From Yarrowia lipolytica (lineage: Eukaryota; Ascomycota; Dipodascomycetes; Dipodascales): DNA of 64,000 nt. Position numbers and translations under genes: made by a program. Shown one piece after another: positions 11,350 to 23,407 of this stretch (positions are counted from its first letter, which is position 1; each line of letters starts with the position of its first letter). A model generated the notes under the pieces. The model made no database searches. It had not been told where the DNA came from and saw nothing but the letters and a program-made list of their open reading frames with translations. The stretch spans positions 3,286,001-3,350,000 of the forward strand of contig NC_090773.1 in the NCBI RefSeq assembly GCF_001761485.1. The letters run 5' to 3'.

Positions 11350-11794
11350 GCACTCCACTAACAGTCTACAGTAGTGGAACTCTGCTCACCCTCAGGTAAC
11401 GGACTCTTTTAGCGTCGGTAAATACGGACAAGAGCTGCAATAGGGCATAGCGAGTTTTTTTTTCCTTTCGAACCTCCCGATTTTCTTCTATCGCCATACT
11501 ATGATACACTTATCATATCCCTCAGCGTCATTGTGCATGCTAGTCTGTTAAGCGAGAAGCCTAAAGCGAATTAGGCAGAGTGCGTATTAACCATTTATCC
11601 GGTCTTGGATGTTACTCAGTTCCAGCTAATCATGTGACCATTACGTAAGCTGGGGGTTTGGTCAATGGTCGAGTCGGGAAGACATGGTGGGAGACAGGTC
11701 ATAAGAATGGAAGTACAAGTACAGTATGTACTGTAGTAGTCGCAAAATGAGGGTGGTAACAACTATGTCGCCCCCATCGCCGACCATGGAAAGA

Positions 11795-11890
11795 CCACCC
11801 CAACCATGTCACCCCCATAACCAACCGTGTAACGACCACACCAACCGTGTCACCTCCCCAACACCAACCGTGTCACCCCCCAACACCAAC
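11795..11890. repeat. ACCAACCGTGTCACCCCC repeat
   Basis: C-rich, roughly 20-bp units (ACCAACCGTGTCACCCCC and variants with CATG for CGTG) repeated four to five times. Confidence 0.75.
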
Positions 11891-13554
11891 CATGCCACCC
11901 CCTCCAACCCCCTCAGGCCCGACATGTCGCCGACCGGTAGCAATCTGTTTACTTCAAAATAGAACAGGCTATTTGGAGACGCCGATCGGCACCGAACAAT
12001 GGGTCACGTGACGTCTCGTGACGTGACCGCCCCTCCAGCACGTACAGTACGCACGTATGCACGTTCACCCGGTTAATCCGTGCAGCTACCGTTCCTACAT
12101 GAGCGCATGCGTTTGCTGTCAATGTGTGCATAGGCGAAAAGAGGGTTTTTTGTCGGTGCATATTTTGTGCATATTTTGTGCATATGTAATGCATTGACCG
12201 TTGAACCACTGCAGGTGGGGGTCAGTCTGTGCGGGAATTCTGGACGACTTTTGTAGGGGAGCGGGGTGTTTTTTGGGTCTGGGGGAAAGTGGCGGGTTAT
12301 ATAAGCCGTCGAGATGGGGGTTTTCGACGTCGGATGTCTCTCATGGTCGACCTTTTACTCCATCTGATAAGCTTGGAGTCTATTGTTGAGCAATTTACGG
12401 AGCTTGGTCAGAGTCTGTCAGAAGTCTGAATCTTGGAGCCGTACCAGGGGGGGGCACCAGAGGGGAGTTTACCATCTAAGGCACGAGTCTAATGTGTAGT
12501 TGAAGTTTATTGGGAACAGATGAGGGAGAGATGGGTGCGATGGGGTTGTATGTGGATTGTGAGGGAATTGTTTAGATCATCTTGGCGGGTGAGTCAGCAA
12601 TGGTAATGGTTGGTTGGTGAGAATGGCGGTAGAAGGGCTTCGGGGTCGTCAAGGCCATGTCCGGAAATTGTCTCCGGGTGTATAGGTTTGGAATTTCTTT
12701 TTCCAGATCATGTCTTCGAGGCTTAGCTAGCACGTCTTTCCTGATTAAGCGCTGGAGGAATGATGATCCCAGACCCCTGGGAACTCTAAGGGGGTGCTGA
12801 GGACGGTGAGCGCGCCAGCAGAGTTTGGATGAAACAGCTGGAGCAGATCGTCACGTGGCGGTTGGGCGATTGGGGGGATTTCTGAGCAGTTCAAGACCCA
12901 GTGCAGTCTCCTTCCATCTCTAATGTGGCCAAGATGGGACTAGGGTGGTGAACCTCCGTTGCTGTAGCACGAGTGAGACCTGCAGCGACTCCGGGAAGCA
13001 TGTCGGTCACGCACGATGACCCCCACTTGTTGCACGTCCCCCGAAATAGCATTTTCGGCGCCATTGTCTACTCTCAGAGTTAGCAAGTAAGGGCACCAAA
13101 CAATGTTGACTGTCTCAAAGGCTAAGCGGGAGATTCCCCGCAAAGAATCGTAGTTTAAGCACCAGCACGCAGCGTGCAGTCTTGGCGGGTCCAGGGGTCT
13201 TTGCTGGAGGTTTTCGGCGGTCTGTTGGCGGTCTGAGACGGAGGCGAAGAGATCCTGTTGGAGGTGGGTGTGGAGCTGGAGCGATGGGAGAGTTGAGTGG
13301 CTTGGGGGAGGGGGGTTCTAATGGAGTTCGCACGGCACTGACCCGGGTCCCAAACTATCCATTTCCAGCTCGATGGCACGGCGCTGGACATGGTTTGACG
13401 GCATCTCGATTGGTCCAGCGGTTAGGGTGTGGGCGTGTTGGCGGACCAGCATGGCAACTCAGTGGTCCCTGGAGTTGGTGTGGTGGTCTTGGGGGATTCT
13501 AGAGTTGATAAGTTGGGCTTCAGAGTTGATATAGTGGTCTTAGTAGGTCCCCCA

Positions 13555-13632
13555 AAGCCGATACGTCTTTTGGAGGTCAGAGCCGATACGTCTTTGGAGG
13601 TCAGAGCCGATACTTCTTCGGAGATCAGAGCC
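13555..13632. repeat. 24-bp AGCCGATACGTCTTTGGAGG repeat
   Basis: Three and a half copies of a 24-25 bp unit that includes AGCCGATACGTCTTTGGAGG. Confidence 0.85.
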
Positions 13633-14457
13633 CAAACTGCGCCAGAACTGTCTCGATAGACACAATAAGAGCAATATCAACTCGGCCATATCAACTCAGC
13701 TATCTACTCAGAGCCCAGCAACGCCAACAATCGACATGTATCAAACTCCTCCACAATACCTCGTACCTGCTCCTATCGAGCACCCCTGGTACCCCCCCCT
13801 GCCACCACCCTTGTGCCTGCCACCCCTGTCTGTGAGCAGGGTCTGGCCAAGCGCAACCGTTATCTGTCAGGCACGCGGTCTCACCGTCACGTGTCTGTCG
13901 GCAGGCACGGCACCGACCCAACGTGCAAAACGAAAAAAACGCCATCAGGTCCTCCCCGGATCTAGAGACCCGTGTGTGCCCTGACTATCGGGGCGCAGCA
14001 GTGGAATATCACACGAAAACAACGGAATAGAACCCCAAGCAAACTGAAAATCAAACAAGGAGCTTCGCAGCTAGCTTCTGGAATGTATGGGGTCATGTAT
14101 GATGCCGTTTGTACAGACGGGAATGCAGGGGTGTGAGTGGGCTGGGACCGAGACCCGGGAGGACCAAAGAGGACCAACGGGGACCAAAGTGGACCAAAGA
14201 AGAAAAGACGTCTGTTTTGAGACGGCAGGGGTGTAGTGTGAGTGAGCTGTTTGGCACTGGAGCAGCTGTGTACACGCTCAGTAGCACTGTACAGAGCCAG
14301 GGCTGTGCAGATCGACATGGTTTCTTTTGGCCTGATGGCTGGTGTCGCTCAAGTCGGCGTGCAGCTGGTAACTGAATATCACCACTGTCGATCAGGACCG
14401 ATGAAACAGTGGAGGAGGGGGCAGTAAACAGGAGATTTTCAGGGCAGAGATGAGTGA

Positions 14458-14610
14458 GGGGTGGAGTGAGCAGTATGGAGTGAGCAGTATGGAGTGAGCA
14501 TACCTGTGTAGTACGAAAGAGCCAAGATATCTGGATAACTGGAAGGAACAGACCTCAAGATATCTGGTATGAACATACCTCAAGATATCTGCCATGAACA
14601 GAGCTCCAAG
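14458..14610. repeat. Two adjacent minisatellites
   Basis: First, units of GGAGTGAGCAGTAT (about 14460-14505). Then, units containing CAAGATATCTG followed by GAACA (14525-14615). Both are three to four copies. Confidence 0.75.
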
Positions 14611-17600
14611 ATCTCAACAATGAACACTCCCCGCCTGGATTCTCCAACCACCCCAAATTACCTACCTGTTTCCATTCCCCCACTCCAACGTATCCCGACT
14701 CGTACCTGCCTCATCAATTTCTCCTAATCTCCTACCGCGATCTACACTCCACTCCTTGGTAAGTTGAAGTGGCCCCCTTGAAGCCAATCGTTCTTAAGCA
14801 CCGTCATTAATGGCGAACCAGCAACCTAGAGTAAAAATAGACATGGACGGCACCGCAATGGAGTACGATGATCAGTTTGGGTCGGGTCGACGTCGAGTTG
14901 AGATGTTGAGGACAGGTTGAGATGTTGAGGACGAGTTGAGAAGTTGAGATCAGAGTAGATGATTGAGGTCAGAGTAAATGATTGAGATCCGAATGTTTGA
15001 CAAGTTCTGGCGACCTTGTACGACACTGATAGTCATTCCTTTACCCTCCGACCCAATCACGTGGGCAAAATCTCGCCGCTAAATGACCAGAATCAGATTA
15101 CCGTACCGACGGCACACTACTTGTGGACAGAGTTTTTCCACGTAGATTAGCCGCGGTGGCCTACAAGAGTTGACGGGTGGAGGGCCGTATAGTGACTTAT
15201 CTCCAGACTCTAGGGCGGCGCGTCGAAGGATTACGTGTACTGTCGTTGCTGTTGTAGTAGTTGTAGTGTTGTAGTTGTTGTTCAACGTCACCTAACTAAA
15301 TGAGAAAGGGTAGCAACTACATCTTCAACTAGACTCACCCAAATCCAACTATATTACTCTCGAGAAAATTAACTCCACTAATAATCAACAATGGCGCCAA
15401 TGTGGACAAAAGTTAGGACCCGTATAGCGTGGTCCATCTAGGACCAAATAACGTGGCCGATCGCATAACGTGGTCGATCCAGGACCAAAACAAAACCTCT
15501 CAAGCCCAAATCCTGTTCATCTACACCTTCCACATGAGCCTCCATCTCCCCGACTCTCCGACCCTCGGACCCTCGGTCAACAAGCTCTCACTCCGTACAG
15601 TAGACGTAGATCTGACAATCGAGAGCTGCGTTTTTTTTCTTCCTACTTTGCTGTCGATCAATGGCAACTTCTTAACAGCATGTAAGTCGTATACTCGTCT
15701 TTCTTCGCTGTTAATAGAACCGCGCGCCGTGCCGTAGGCTGTGCCAAAAGGAGAATCAAAGTGAACGTCTAAAGAAGGCTTAAAATGGATCCAAGAGACG
15801 GGCGCGGACAGAATTTTGCAGTTTCAAGTGGTTGACGATCACCAAAGTCTTTTTTCAACTTTTCCCCCAACTTTTCCCCCTAGTCGAGTCATCTACAGTT
15901 CCGGTGGACACCAAAGGCTCAAGTAGCAAAGGCTCAAGCAGCAAGGGATCAAGCAGCAAGCGCTTTTGTAATTAGTCAAAATGGATAATAACGTCGATGG
16001 AAATATCTTCAATAATCCTTTCCCCCTTCTACCGACGCTTTGACCTCCTTTACCCGACACTCAGCTATACTAGACAGTGCTGCTAACACGCTCGCAGAAC
16101 TATGATAACAGTCCAATTCCATGAACAAGTTTGAGAATATAAGCCCGCTGGCTACAACAATCCTTTTTTGAAGTCCAGGTTTCTCCACCTGTTTCAGGTC
16201 ATATTTGAGCGCTGCAGAAATAGTTCATAAACGGGAGGTTGGTATCAGAGATAAAATGCATTTAGACGGACCAAATAGAGACGAAAAGTTCAGGGATATG
16301 TTGAGATATGTCCAAAGAACATTCTTGAAAACTTTCCAACGCCCCTTCTCCAACATCCTTACCGACAACTGAGAGTGCATTGTATATCGAATGTAGAGAC
16401 TAGAGAGACCTTGGAGAAACATGCTGGATGATGGATTGGTGCAGATATTGTAGCAAGAGTGAGACAAGATGGTAGCTGATCGAAGCAAGATTGAGGCAAG
16501 AGGATTTCTTCACACCGTCTGTTTGAACCTGAAAAACTCCATATTCTGAAATGCCAAGTGCTACATCTTCATTTAGTACGGGTTTTGAAGGGTAATGAAG
16601 GCGTAAATTGCTTTATTAAACCAAATATACTTGCTTCCATGAATGATCTTACAATTGACCCTCTCAGTCTCTTCTCAAAACTTCTAGGGTCGTCCCAATA
16701 TGTGTTGGAGGTACTCTAAGAGTATGTACTGTACCAAGGATGGACGGTTGCAGTCCTTCATTTATCACGTTAGGTACTTGAAAAACTTATTCCTGTCAAT
16801 CCAAACAACTCGAAATCTCTCTCAGAACCACTCTATCGTCAATATTACCGTTTCTGGGTGTATGTCTCTGGCTGAGGTATATCAATCAGAGGTCTAGAGT
16901 CATAAATCTCATCAGGAGTATATTCAGAGATTCAAGAGTCAATAAACATGTTAAAGGAGTGCCAGAGAATACACATTAATAGTTGGAAGTGTCCCACATC
17001 TCAATATGCCCCAACTCTTCTGTATATCCGGATCTTTATTTTAGTTTACATTTCAACTAATCCCAAGTAAATGGTAACTATTATAATTGTTCAAAGCTCA
17101 ATTAGTTGAGCATTTGTTAAGTCCTAGAGAAAAGTGTTCTAATGGTATCAAAAAAGGTATCATTGAATTGGTGGTGTAATTATATATATTTGGATAAATG
17201 ATTTACAACATTATATATATCGATCCCTCGAAACTGTTGAAGGTAACAATACATTAAACAGTTGCTCTTTTTATTACTTACCATTACTTACCCTTTACTT
17301 GACTCCTAAACCCAACCAAACATAACATAACAAAAAACACGGGAAATCGGATATCTGGTTGCGGCCCCGTCACGTGACCATACATGGAAGGTCACGTGTC
17401 TTATCCATCGTTGGCCATGTCCTGGGTGCTATACATTCAGTGTTTTAATTAATTGTCAGCCGCCATGTTGGTTTTGGTGTTTTTTTTATTTATTTTTTTA
17501 ATATATCTTATATATATTTTAAAAATATATTTTTTAAATGATTTTTTTAAATGAGAAAAAACACAACCCCCCAGTTTGTGTCACCAAACATGTCTATATA

Positions 17601-18107
17601 ATCCCCTCCAATCCCCCGCTACCTCCATCTGGTTCAGAGTGTCGAATTTCCGTCTCTACCTTTTTTTCTCGTCGGCTATCGGAAAGTATTATTTTCCGGG
17701 GCTGTGGTCCAATGAGATTGGTAGCAAGGCATGACACTGCATGATGATAGTCGGCATCTTTTCCGAGTCGGAGATGCGCGGCAGAACATGTGACCTATCA
17801 CGTGAACTGCGGCAAAATGCACACCACCGGCCACGACGAAGACACCACACAAACTCCACCAGCGGCACGGTTAGTCGCGTGACTTCTATGACCGTACCCC
17901 CCTCGGACTAACGCCGCCAGGTGACCGTGTCTTGGATTTATCACCTGTTTTTTTCTGATGCTCACTGTTTGCAATAGTGTGTTTTGGGCCCGCCCTTAGC
18001 ATTTTGGTCCCAAAACCTTATTTTCCAAAGTCGGCATACACACGGAAAAAACACTCTCATAACACAAGTTGCTCCAGACACATTTCACCGCCGCAATCCT
18101 CACGAAA

Positions 18108-19490
18108 ATGTCCTTCAAATTCGACTGGGAAAGTCTGCGTGACGAGTCGTTCTATGAGCGCGCTAAGACGATCCTCGCGGACGCGCTGAACTCGGACTCC
18201 AAGCCGCCCATCATCGTGGACGACATCACCGTCAAAGACCTCGACCTGGGCGACGAAAGCCCGTTTCTTGAGATTCTGGAAATTGGCGACATGGCAGACG
18301 ACCGGTTCAGAGGCATCTTCAAGCTGAATTACACGGGCAACGCCAGCCTGACACTGACCACAAAGGTCCAAGCCAACCCGCTCAACGTGTACCGACAGAG
18401 CTTTGACCAGAGCTCATTTGTGGCACCACAGTTCCTCGCGGCCGGCAGCTCTCTGGCCATTCCGCTCAACCTGACACTCTCCGACATCCGTCTCTCGGGA
18501 ATCATCATTCTGGTCTTCTCCCGAGCCAAGGGCCTGACTCTGGTGTTCCGAAACGACCCGCTGGAGAGTATCAAGGTGTCCTCAACCTTCGACGCCATCC
18601 CCCCGCTTGCCAAATTTCTCCAGGTCCAGATTGAAAACCAAATCCGAGGCCTGTTCCGGGAATTGCTACCGGGCATCATCCACAGACTGTCGCAAAAGTG
18701 GGTGACCAGAGACGAGACAAAGTCCAACAGCAACACGGTCATGTCTCCCCACGTGACCCAACCCCCCTCGCCAAAGCTCAAACCCGTGTCCATCATGGAC
18801 ATCAACCCGGACCTGCCTGCGCTGTCGCCTACTAACATGCTCAAGATCTCTGCGCTGTGCGCCTCCCAGCGAACCCTGTCGCTCTTTACCCCCTCCATTT
18901 CCGACGCAGTCTACCGGTCCAACCTGGAGCAATTTGACGTGGTCGACGAGGAGTCACAGTTCCAGAGCGAGGACCCGTACGATATTGTGCGTATCCAGAG
19001 CAGAAACTACTACCGGCATAACCACCAGGCTCCCAAGAGACGAACCATCAAGTACAAGCGCAAGTCGAAGAAGACTGACGAGGGCGACAATGCTTCCACC
19101 GAGGCCACCACTCGAGAAACAACCCCGTTGCCCACCTCCTCCACTCCGCTTGAGACGTCCACTCCCTCTAGAGAGGTCATTCGAGAAGTCAAGGAGAAGT
19201 TGCTGGCTGAGCCGTCCTCGGTGGTCATGTCCCCGTCTGAAGAGAAGACTACTCTGCGATCCATCCCGCCTCCCCTAGAACTATCTCCTCCCTCTCTGGA
19301 TCTGTCCATTGACACTTCTCTGCGGCCCTATGCTTCCAGAAACAACACCCCCGAGAAGAAGGAGAAGCCGCAGAGACCTGCAGGGCCCAGCAAGAGAAAC
19401 ACACTGCCTGCGCCGACAAAGAAGGGTCCTGGGTTCTTTTCGTCGAATCTAGCGGGTTATGACGTGCCCCCTCCGGCCTATTCGGGTTAA
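18108..19490 (+). CDS. MDM34: MDM34, ERMES complex SMP-domain protein
   Basis: 460 residues from MSFKFDW, about the length of Mdm34 in budding yeast. Residues 1 to about 195 match the Mdm34 SMP lipid-binding domain: the start FKFDWESL, the stretch PPIIVDDITVKDLDLG, the run GIFKLNYTGNASLTL, and the end FRELLPGIIHRLSQKW. The C-terminal half is Ser/Pro/Thr/Lys-rich and probably disordered. Mdm34 sits on the mitochondrial outer membrane and, with Mmm1, Mdm10 and Mdm12, tethers mitochondria to the ER and passes phospholipids. Single exon. The chosen ATG is the first in frame; the frame is open only slightly further upstream. Confidence 0.95.
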   Translation: MSFKFDWESLRDESFYERAKTILADALNSDSKPPIIVDDITVKDLDLGDESPFLEILEIGDMADDRFRGIFKLNYTGNASLTLTTKVQANPLNVYRQSFDQSSFVAPQFLAAGSSLAIPLNLTLSDIRLSGIIILVFSRAKGLTLVFRNDPLESIKVSSTFDAIPPLAKFLQVQIENQIRGLFRELLPGIIHRLSQKWVTRDETKSNSNTVMSPHVTQPPSPKLKPVSIMDINPDLPALSPTNMLKISALCASQRTLSLFTPSISDAVYRSNLEQFDVVDEESQFQSEDPYDIVRIQSRNYYRHNHQAPKRRTIKYKRKSKKTDEGDNASTEATTRETTPLPTSSTPLETSTPSREVIREVKEKLLAEPSSVVMSPSEEKTTLRSIPPPLELSPPSLDLSIDTSLRPYASRNNTPEKKEKPQRPAGPSKRNTLPAPTKKGPGFFSSNLAGYDVPPPAYSG

Positions 19491-22067
19491 GAGGACGGCG
19501 CTGTTTTCGAGCCGTGAACAGCTGGGAGAGCGACTGTATCTCCCGAGGTGAGGCACTTTTTTTTCCCAACAGTCGGGGTTTATTCTCAGCTGTTGCAGGT
19601 AAGTTCCATATGGTGGTCCCTTGATAGCGTTATTTATATATTTATTGTACATAGGTAAGGATGAGATTTTGTGGTTAACCGAGGGCATTGTAAGGTGAAC
19701 GATGATGGCGAGACGGCAGTCTCAACGAAAGCAACCTTTTGCACGTCGACGTAAAAGCCGGTTCAAAAGTTTTCGTTTGTTCTCAGAAAACATCGTCGAC
19801 AAGTCAAAAAAATTTGGATGTCTTTCTCAAACAACACTCTTCAACTCCGTCAATGCTGCTCCGATTGAAAAGAGTTCTTCGTATTTGAGATATTCAGACG
19901 AAAACAACATGACTTTTTTATTACTTTTGCTCCACGACTTTTGATAGGCATCTTTACTACAGTACAGTATGTATATACTCTCAATCCTAGGCATCAACAT
20001 ACTATCTTTGGGTATGACTACATTCCACAAGTCCGCCATTTTTCGTCAGATTTTAATGAGCTCTTTGAAAATTGATTGAGAAAGGGATGGGGATCACCAC
20101 TATTTACTCATATTCTGGCTGTGATGTGGTCAAATCTCTTACCTGGGTTTCGTCAGAGTACGGCGGTGATTGGTGGTGATTGGCGATTGAGGTTGATATA
20201 CAGGTAAAAACCTGATGATAGATAAAAGCTGGCGATAGATCAAACCTGATGAAGTTGTACTGCCTTGTTTGTTTCTCTTCCGCATCGTCCACCCAGAGTA
20301 TGTACATTGCCACTAGAGTTGCTTCCAGTGCGATGCAATACGAGTTTGTGGAGAAAAACACGGATCGAACAGGTAGTTTGTCGGAATTTGAGTGAATATC
20401 TGTCATCTTCATTCATGTGACCAACTGATAATGACCTAAATTTCTCAATCGGCTAGATATTCGTGGATTTAGAGAGTCTTTTTTTTTTTTTTTTTTTTTT
20501 TTTTTGGGAGACGCCTGTGATGTGCATTCTATGGGCCGAATTTGGGGAATATGGACTTGGAATGTGAAGGCATCTGGTTGGAAATATCATTTTGGATTAT
20601 TGATATGATTCTTTCCAGTTTCAATATTTCCAATCAGAAGAATATTCACGGAATTAAATCGACCCTAGGTTCAGAATCAGAAGTACCATCTGGGACCTGT
20701 AATTTGAGAGTAAGAAGCCAAGTGAACACGAGATTTGTTTGGAAACCTTTTCTTAGTGTGGTTTCAACAATGACCTAGACATCTCTCTGATTCGATAATT
20801 TTTGGCAGTTTCAGATGGAGTTTTACGGTCTTACAAGTCCCTATCAGCCGTTTCAACTCACTGAGTTGGGAATATATATGTGAGAACGAAGTGCTATCAA
20901 GTAGGTAGGCAAAGGTGAACTTTTTGTATGAGTAGTCGACAAGACCACTTTGTCATTATTCAGCTCACTCTTTTCGAGTCGATAAAACTACGCTGTCATT
21001 CGGCTCAATCTCGTCGAGAAGGTGCTCCGAAAGAGTAATAGCAAAAGAATAACAGTAGAGGGGAGCAAGAGGACCAAAAACTAGAATTATGGACTTTGTA
21101 AGCCTTGAATTCTCATGTCATTTTGCATTTACCAACCCGCCATCGCACATAATCTGACGCTTGACGCGCTGTCCGTTCTACAGTCAGTGTGTGTAATCAG
21201 CACCAGACACCATATAAAACGTCATGTTGACAAGGAGGAGTGCCGAGAACTTCAAATACCTCAATTAAGAGGCTGTAAAAAGAAGTAGGACGATGCGAAT
21301 TCCAATACAGTCCTTCTCTTTTTATGGGAAGAGGGCATTGTGGCAGTCGACAGAACATCCCTGTGATGGGTGATGTTTTATGACCTTGGAATCAGATGTA
21401 AAGATGTATTGCTTTTCCGAAAGCTCTAGAATTCTCCAGACATCTCTCAAAATCAATCTTGTGTTTCTATGGTGACAGTTCGTATACTCAGTTCGATTGA
21501 CGGAAAACAATATCACGGTAAGACATCAAGGTAAGACGGCGACATGATATGATTGCCTGATCCAGTCAGGAAGTTGAATTTTGGAATTGTCTGACTTTGA
21601 GCTTTCCAATTCCGTTACTATTATTTTCATTATTCAGTATTCCACAATCTGAAATGCTGTGTGGGTGACGTCGGCTACTGCAGCATTATCATTATCAAAT
21701 CGGTGGAAAGTAAAGAAATCGAGATGATAGTTGGATTTACATCACCGTCTCGTGTAAGACTATAGAATGATCTAGCTCTCTTTGCAATTAATCACCCTTA
21801 CTATAGAATTTCAAGACCACTTATCCAAAAACTACCTACATCATCATCTCAGTACAGAGCTCAAGTAGACCAAGTAATTTAAACAGTCTCTTGAATACCG
21901 ATTTTCGGAAATCACGTCATTTAGTGAACCGCAATAGAATCTATGACTCGCACTTGAATGCGTAGCTTCCTCTCTACGTCATCCTTGTGTCTTGATAACT
22001 CTGGCAGCACACAGTATTGTGTGTTTTTAATAGCTCTGGTTAACTAAATGCTAAGTATTTAATACAT
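19491..22067. other. Intergenic, 2.6 kb
   Basis: No gene called. An 80-codon Arg/Lys-rich frame at 19702-19944 (+) lacks any known signature. A T-run of more than 20 bases lies at about 20481-20503. The rest is unremarkable, slightly AT-rich DNA. Confidence 0.5.
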
Positions 22068-22690
22068 CTAAAGTGCCATCCAGCAATGTAAACTCCGGAT
22101 GCTAGACAGATGAAAGTTGTACCGCTGAAATCGATGAGACTCGGAGTATCGATTGGGGTTGTTTTCTCTGCAATTGGGCCAATATTGGAACTGTCGTACA
22201 GTCATGCAATGGCGTTGGCTTTCCACGAGATGTAGATTCCAGAGAGCTCTGCCTGGTACAGCTTGGGCACCTTGTCGCTGAGGTCCATCCAACAATCAGA
22301 GTAGAGATACCGAATGGCCGCACACCACCTGACTGGGTCTATCGCTGCTGAACACCAGCAATGTATCGGAAGATTTACTGGACGGAAACTGGGTCTTCGA
22401 CTGCGAGTCGGTGAGACTGAGTGTCAACTCGGGCCATGACTTGTCGACGAGGATTCGGGCGTGGGCATTCAGACCGGCAAAGACCAGAGACACATGAATG
22501 TCCTGCCTTGCAGATCTTGAAGGGGGTGATTCGAAAGTCCTGGAGCTTGAAAGCAGGCCGCTTTTCGCATCGCATCCCAGAATGACGACATCCTTGTCCT
22601 TGACACTGACGGCTGCGGTTACTCGCTTAAAAGCCTCCAAGGCGTACTCCACGTCTTTTCCATCTCCTTGGCGGTGGTTGTACCCCGGTC
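22068..22690 (-). pseudogene. Decayed proteasome subunit alpha-4 (PRE6-like)
   Basis: Read on the minus strand from about 22680, fragments in different frames match one proteasome alpha-4 chain in order: VEYALEAFKRVTAAVSVK, then VVILGCDAKS, FKLQDFRITPFKICK, HVSLVFAGLNAHARILVDK, TQSHRLAVEDPVSV, FRYIAGVQQR, TQSGGVRPFGISTLIVG and PKLYQAELSGIYISWKANAIA. Frame changes occur near 22570, 22510, 22440 and 22270, and two in-frame stops flank the FRYIAGVQQR segment (about 22372 and 22343). The N-terminal residues before the VEYALEA motif and the C-terminal third are lost or unrecognisable. It therefore cannot make a proteasome subunit. An intact alpha-4 gene must exist elsewhere, since the subunit is essential in yeasts. 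This is a host-gene duplicate that has decayed. Confidence 0.9.
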
Positions 22691-22714
22691 TTCAGTACTC
22701 CTCCAACCTCTCTT

Positions 22715-23208
22715 GGTGTGACCCCCTATGATTCTAGTGGGATGCCCAAAAAGGCGACGAAATCAAGTAGCCCCTTCTCTGTTCCCAGGAGATTTTCGCC
22801 TGTGAGCTCGTCGGCCGTTGTTGTCATTGCAGCGAGCGCCTACTCTCTCATGTGACACTCTCTCAGGATGCGCGACACGGTGATGTCCGAGTCACACCTG
22901 CAAGGTGGGGGACCCCGTATCTGCCGAGGTGGTTAGTTGGATTGTTAGCAACAGAACGGGTCTGGACGCCGTCCTCATGACCCGGCACTGAATAGTGTCT
23001 GGCAGCTTGTTCGATTCCTTGAGCTCGGTTGAATGGCCCTGTAGTGGGAGCAAGATGGTCTCGCTCCGTCGTATGTCATTGTTTAGCTGCACATTGTCGA
23101 CGATGGCTTCGGGATCATCCGACCTCTCTTCCTTGGTTGTCCAGGTTGAGCCTGTACTGGTGTCTGATGGCCCTTCTCTGGATCATCGCATGCCACTTGA
23201 GGCGCCAT
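22715..23208 (-). pseudogene. Unidentified coding relic next to the alpha-4 pseudogene
   Basis: On the minus strand from an ATG at 23208, three frame-shifted pieces in order look like protein-coding remains. The first is MAPQVACDDPEKGHQTPVQA. The second includes AIVDNVQLNNDIRRSETILL and KLPDTIQCRVMRTASRPVLL. The third runs from DSDITVSRILRECHMRE through a stop to ADELTGENLLGTEKGLLDFV. At least two frame changes and one in-frame stop separate them. I do not recognise the family. It ends within 40 bp of the alpha-4 relic on the same strand, so both may come from one duplicated segment. Confidence 0.5.
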
Positions 23209-23407
23209 GACAGAATTGTACATGTAGGGGCAATAAATAGACACTACCCATACCATATACAAATAATATACACTGGTTAAATACTAATCTATTTGCGGAG
23301 TTCCAATGTCCGGAGACATGCCGATTGATAAGAACTGGTCGGTAAAGCGGGATAAGATGCAAATCTCATTTTCGCCAGACCCGCTCGTCTTCAATCACCC
23401 CCTGCAC

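Larger units (their letters stand above)
9766..18107. other. Gene desert of about 8.3 kb
   Basis: No frame of credible coding quality, and no donor/acceptor pair joining conserved exons, was found on either strand. Content is mixed: an A-rich block at 10240-10560, several minisatellites, paired GGTCACGT/ACGTGACC arms at 12002-12028, a second pair of CACGTG sites at 17371 and 17393, and AT-rich DNA at 17150-17560. The last few hundred bases must hold the MDM34 promoter. Noncoding RNA cannot be excluded. Confidence 0.55.

Noticed and set aside
17351-17370. GGTTGCGGCC as the start of a 5S rRNA gene
   Set aside because: The match to 5S rRNA stops after ten bases; the internal control region is absent.
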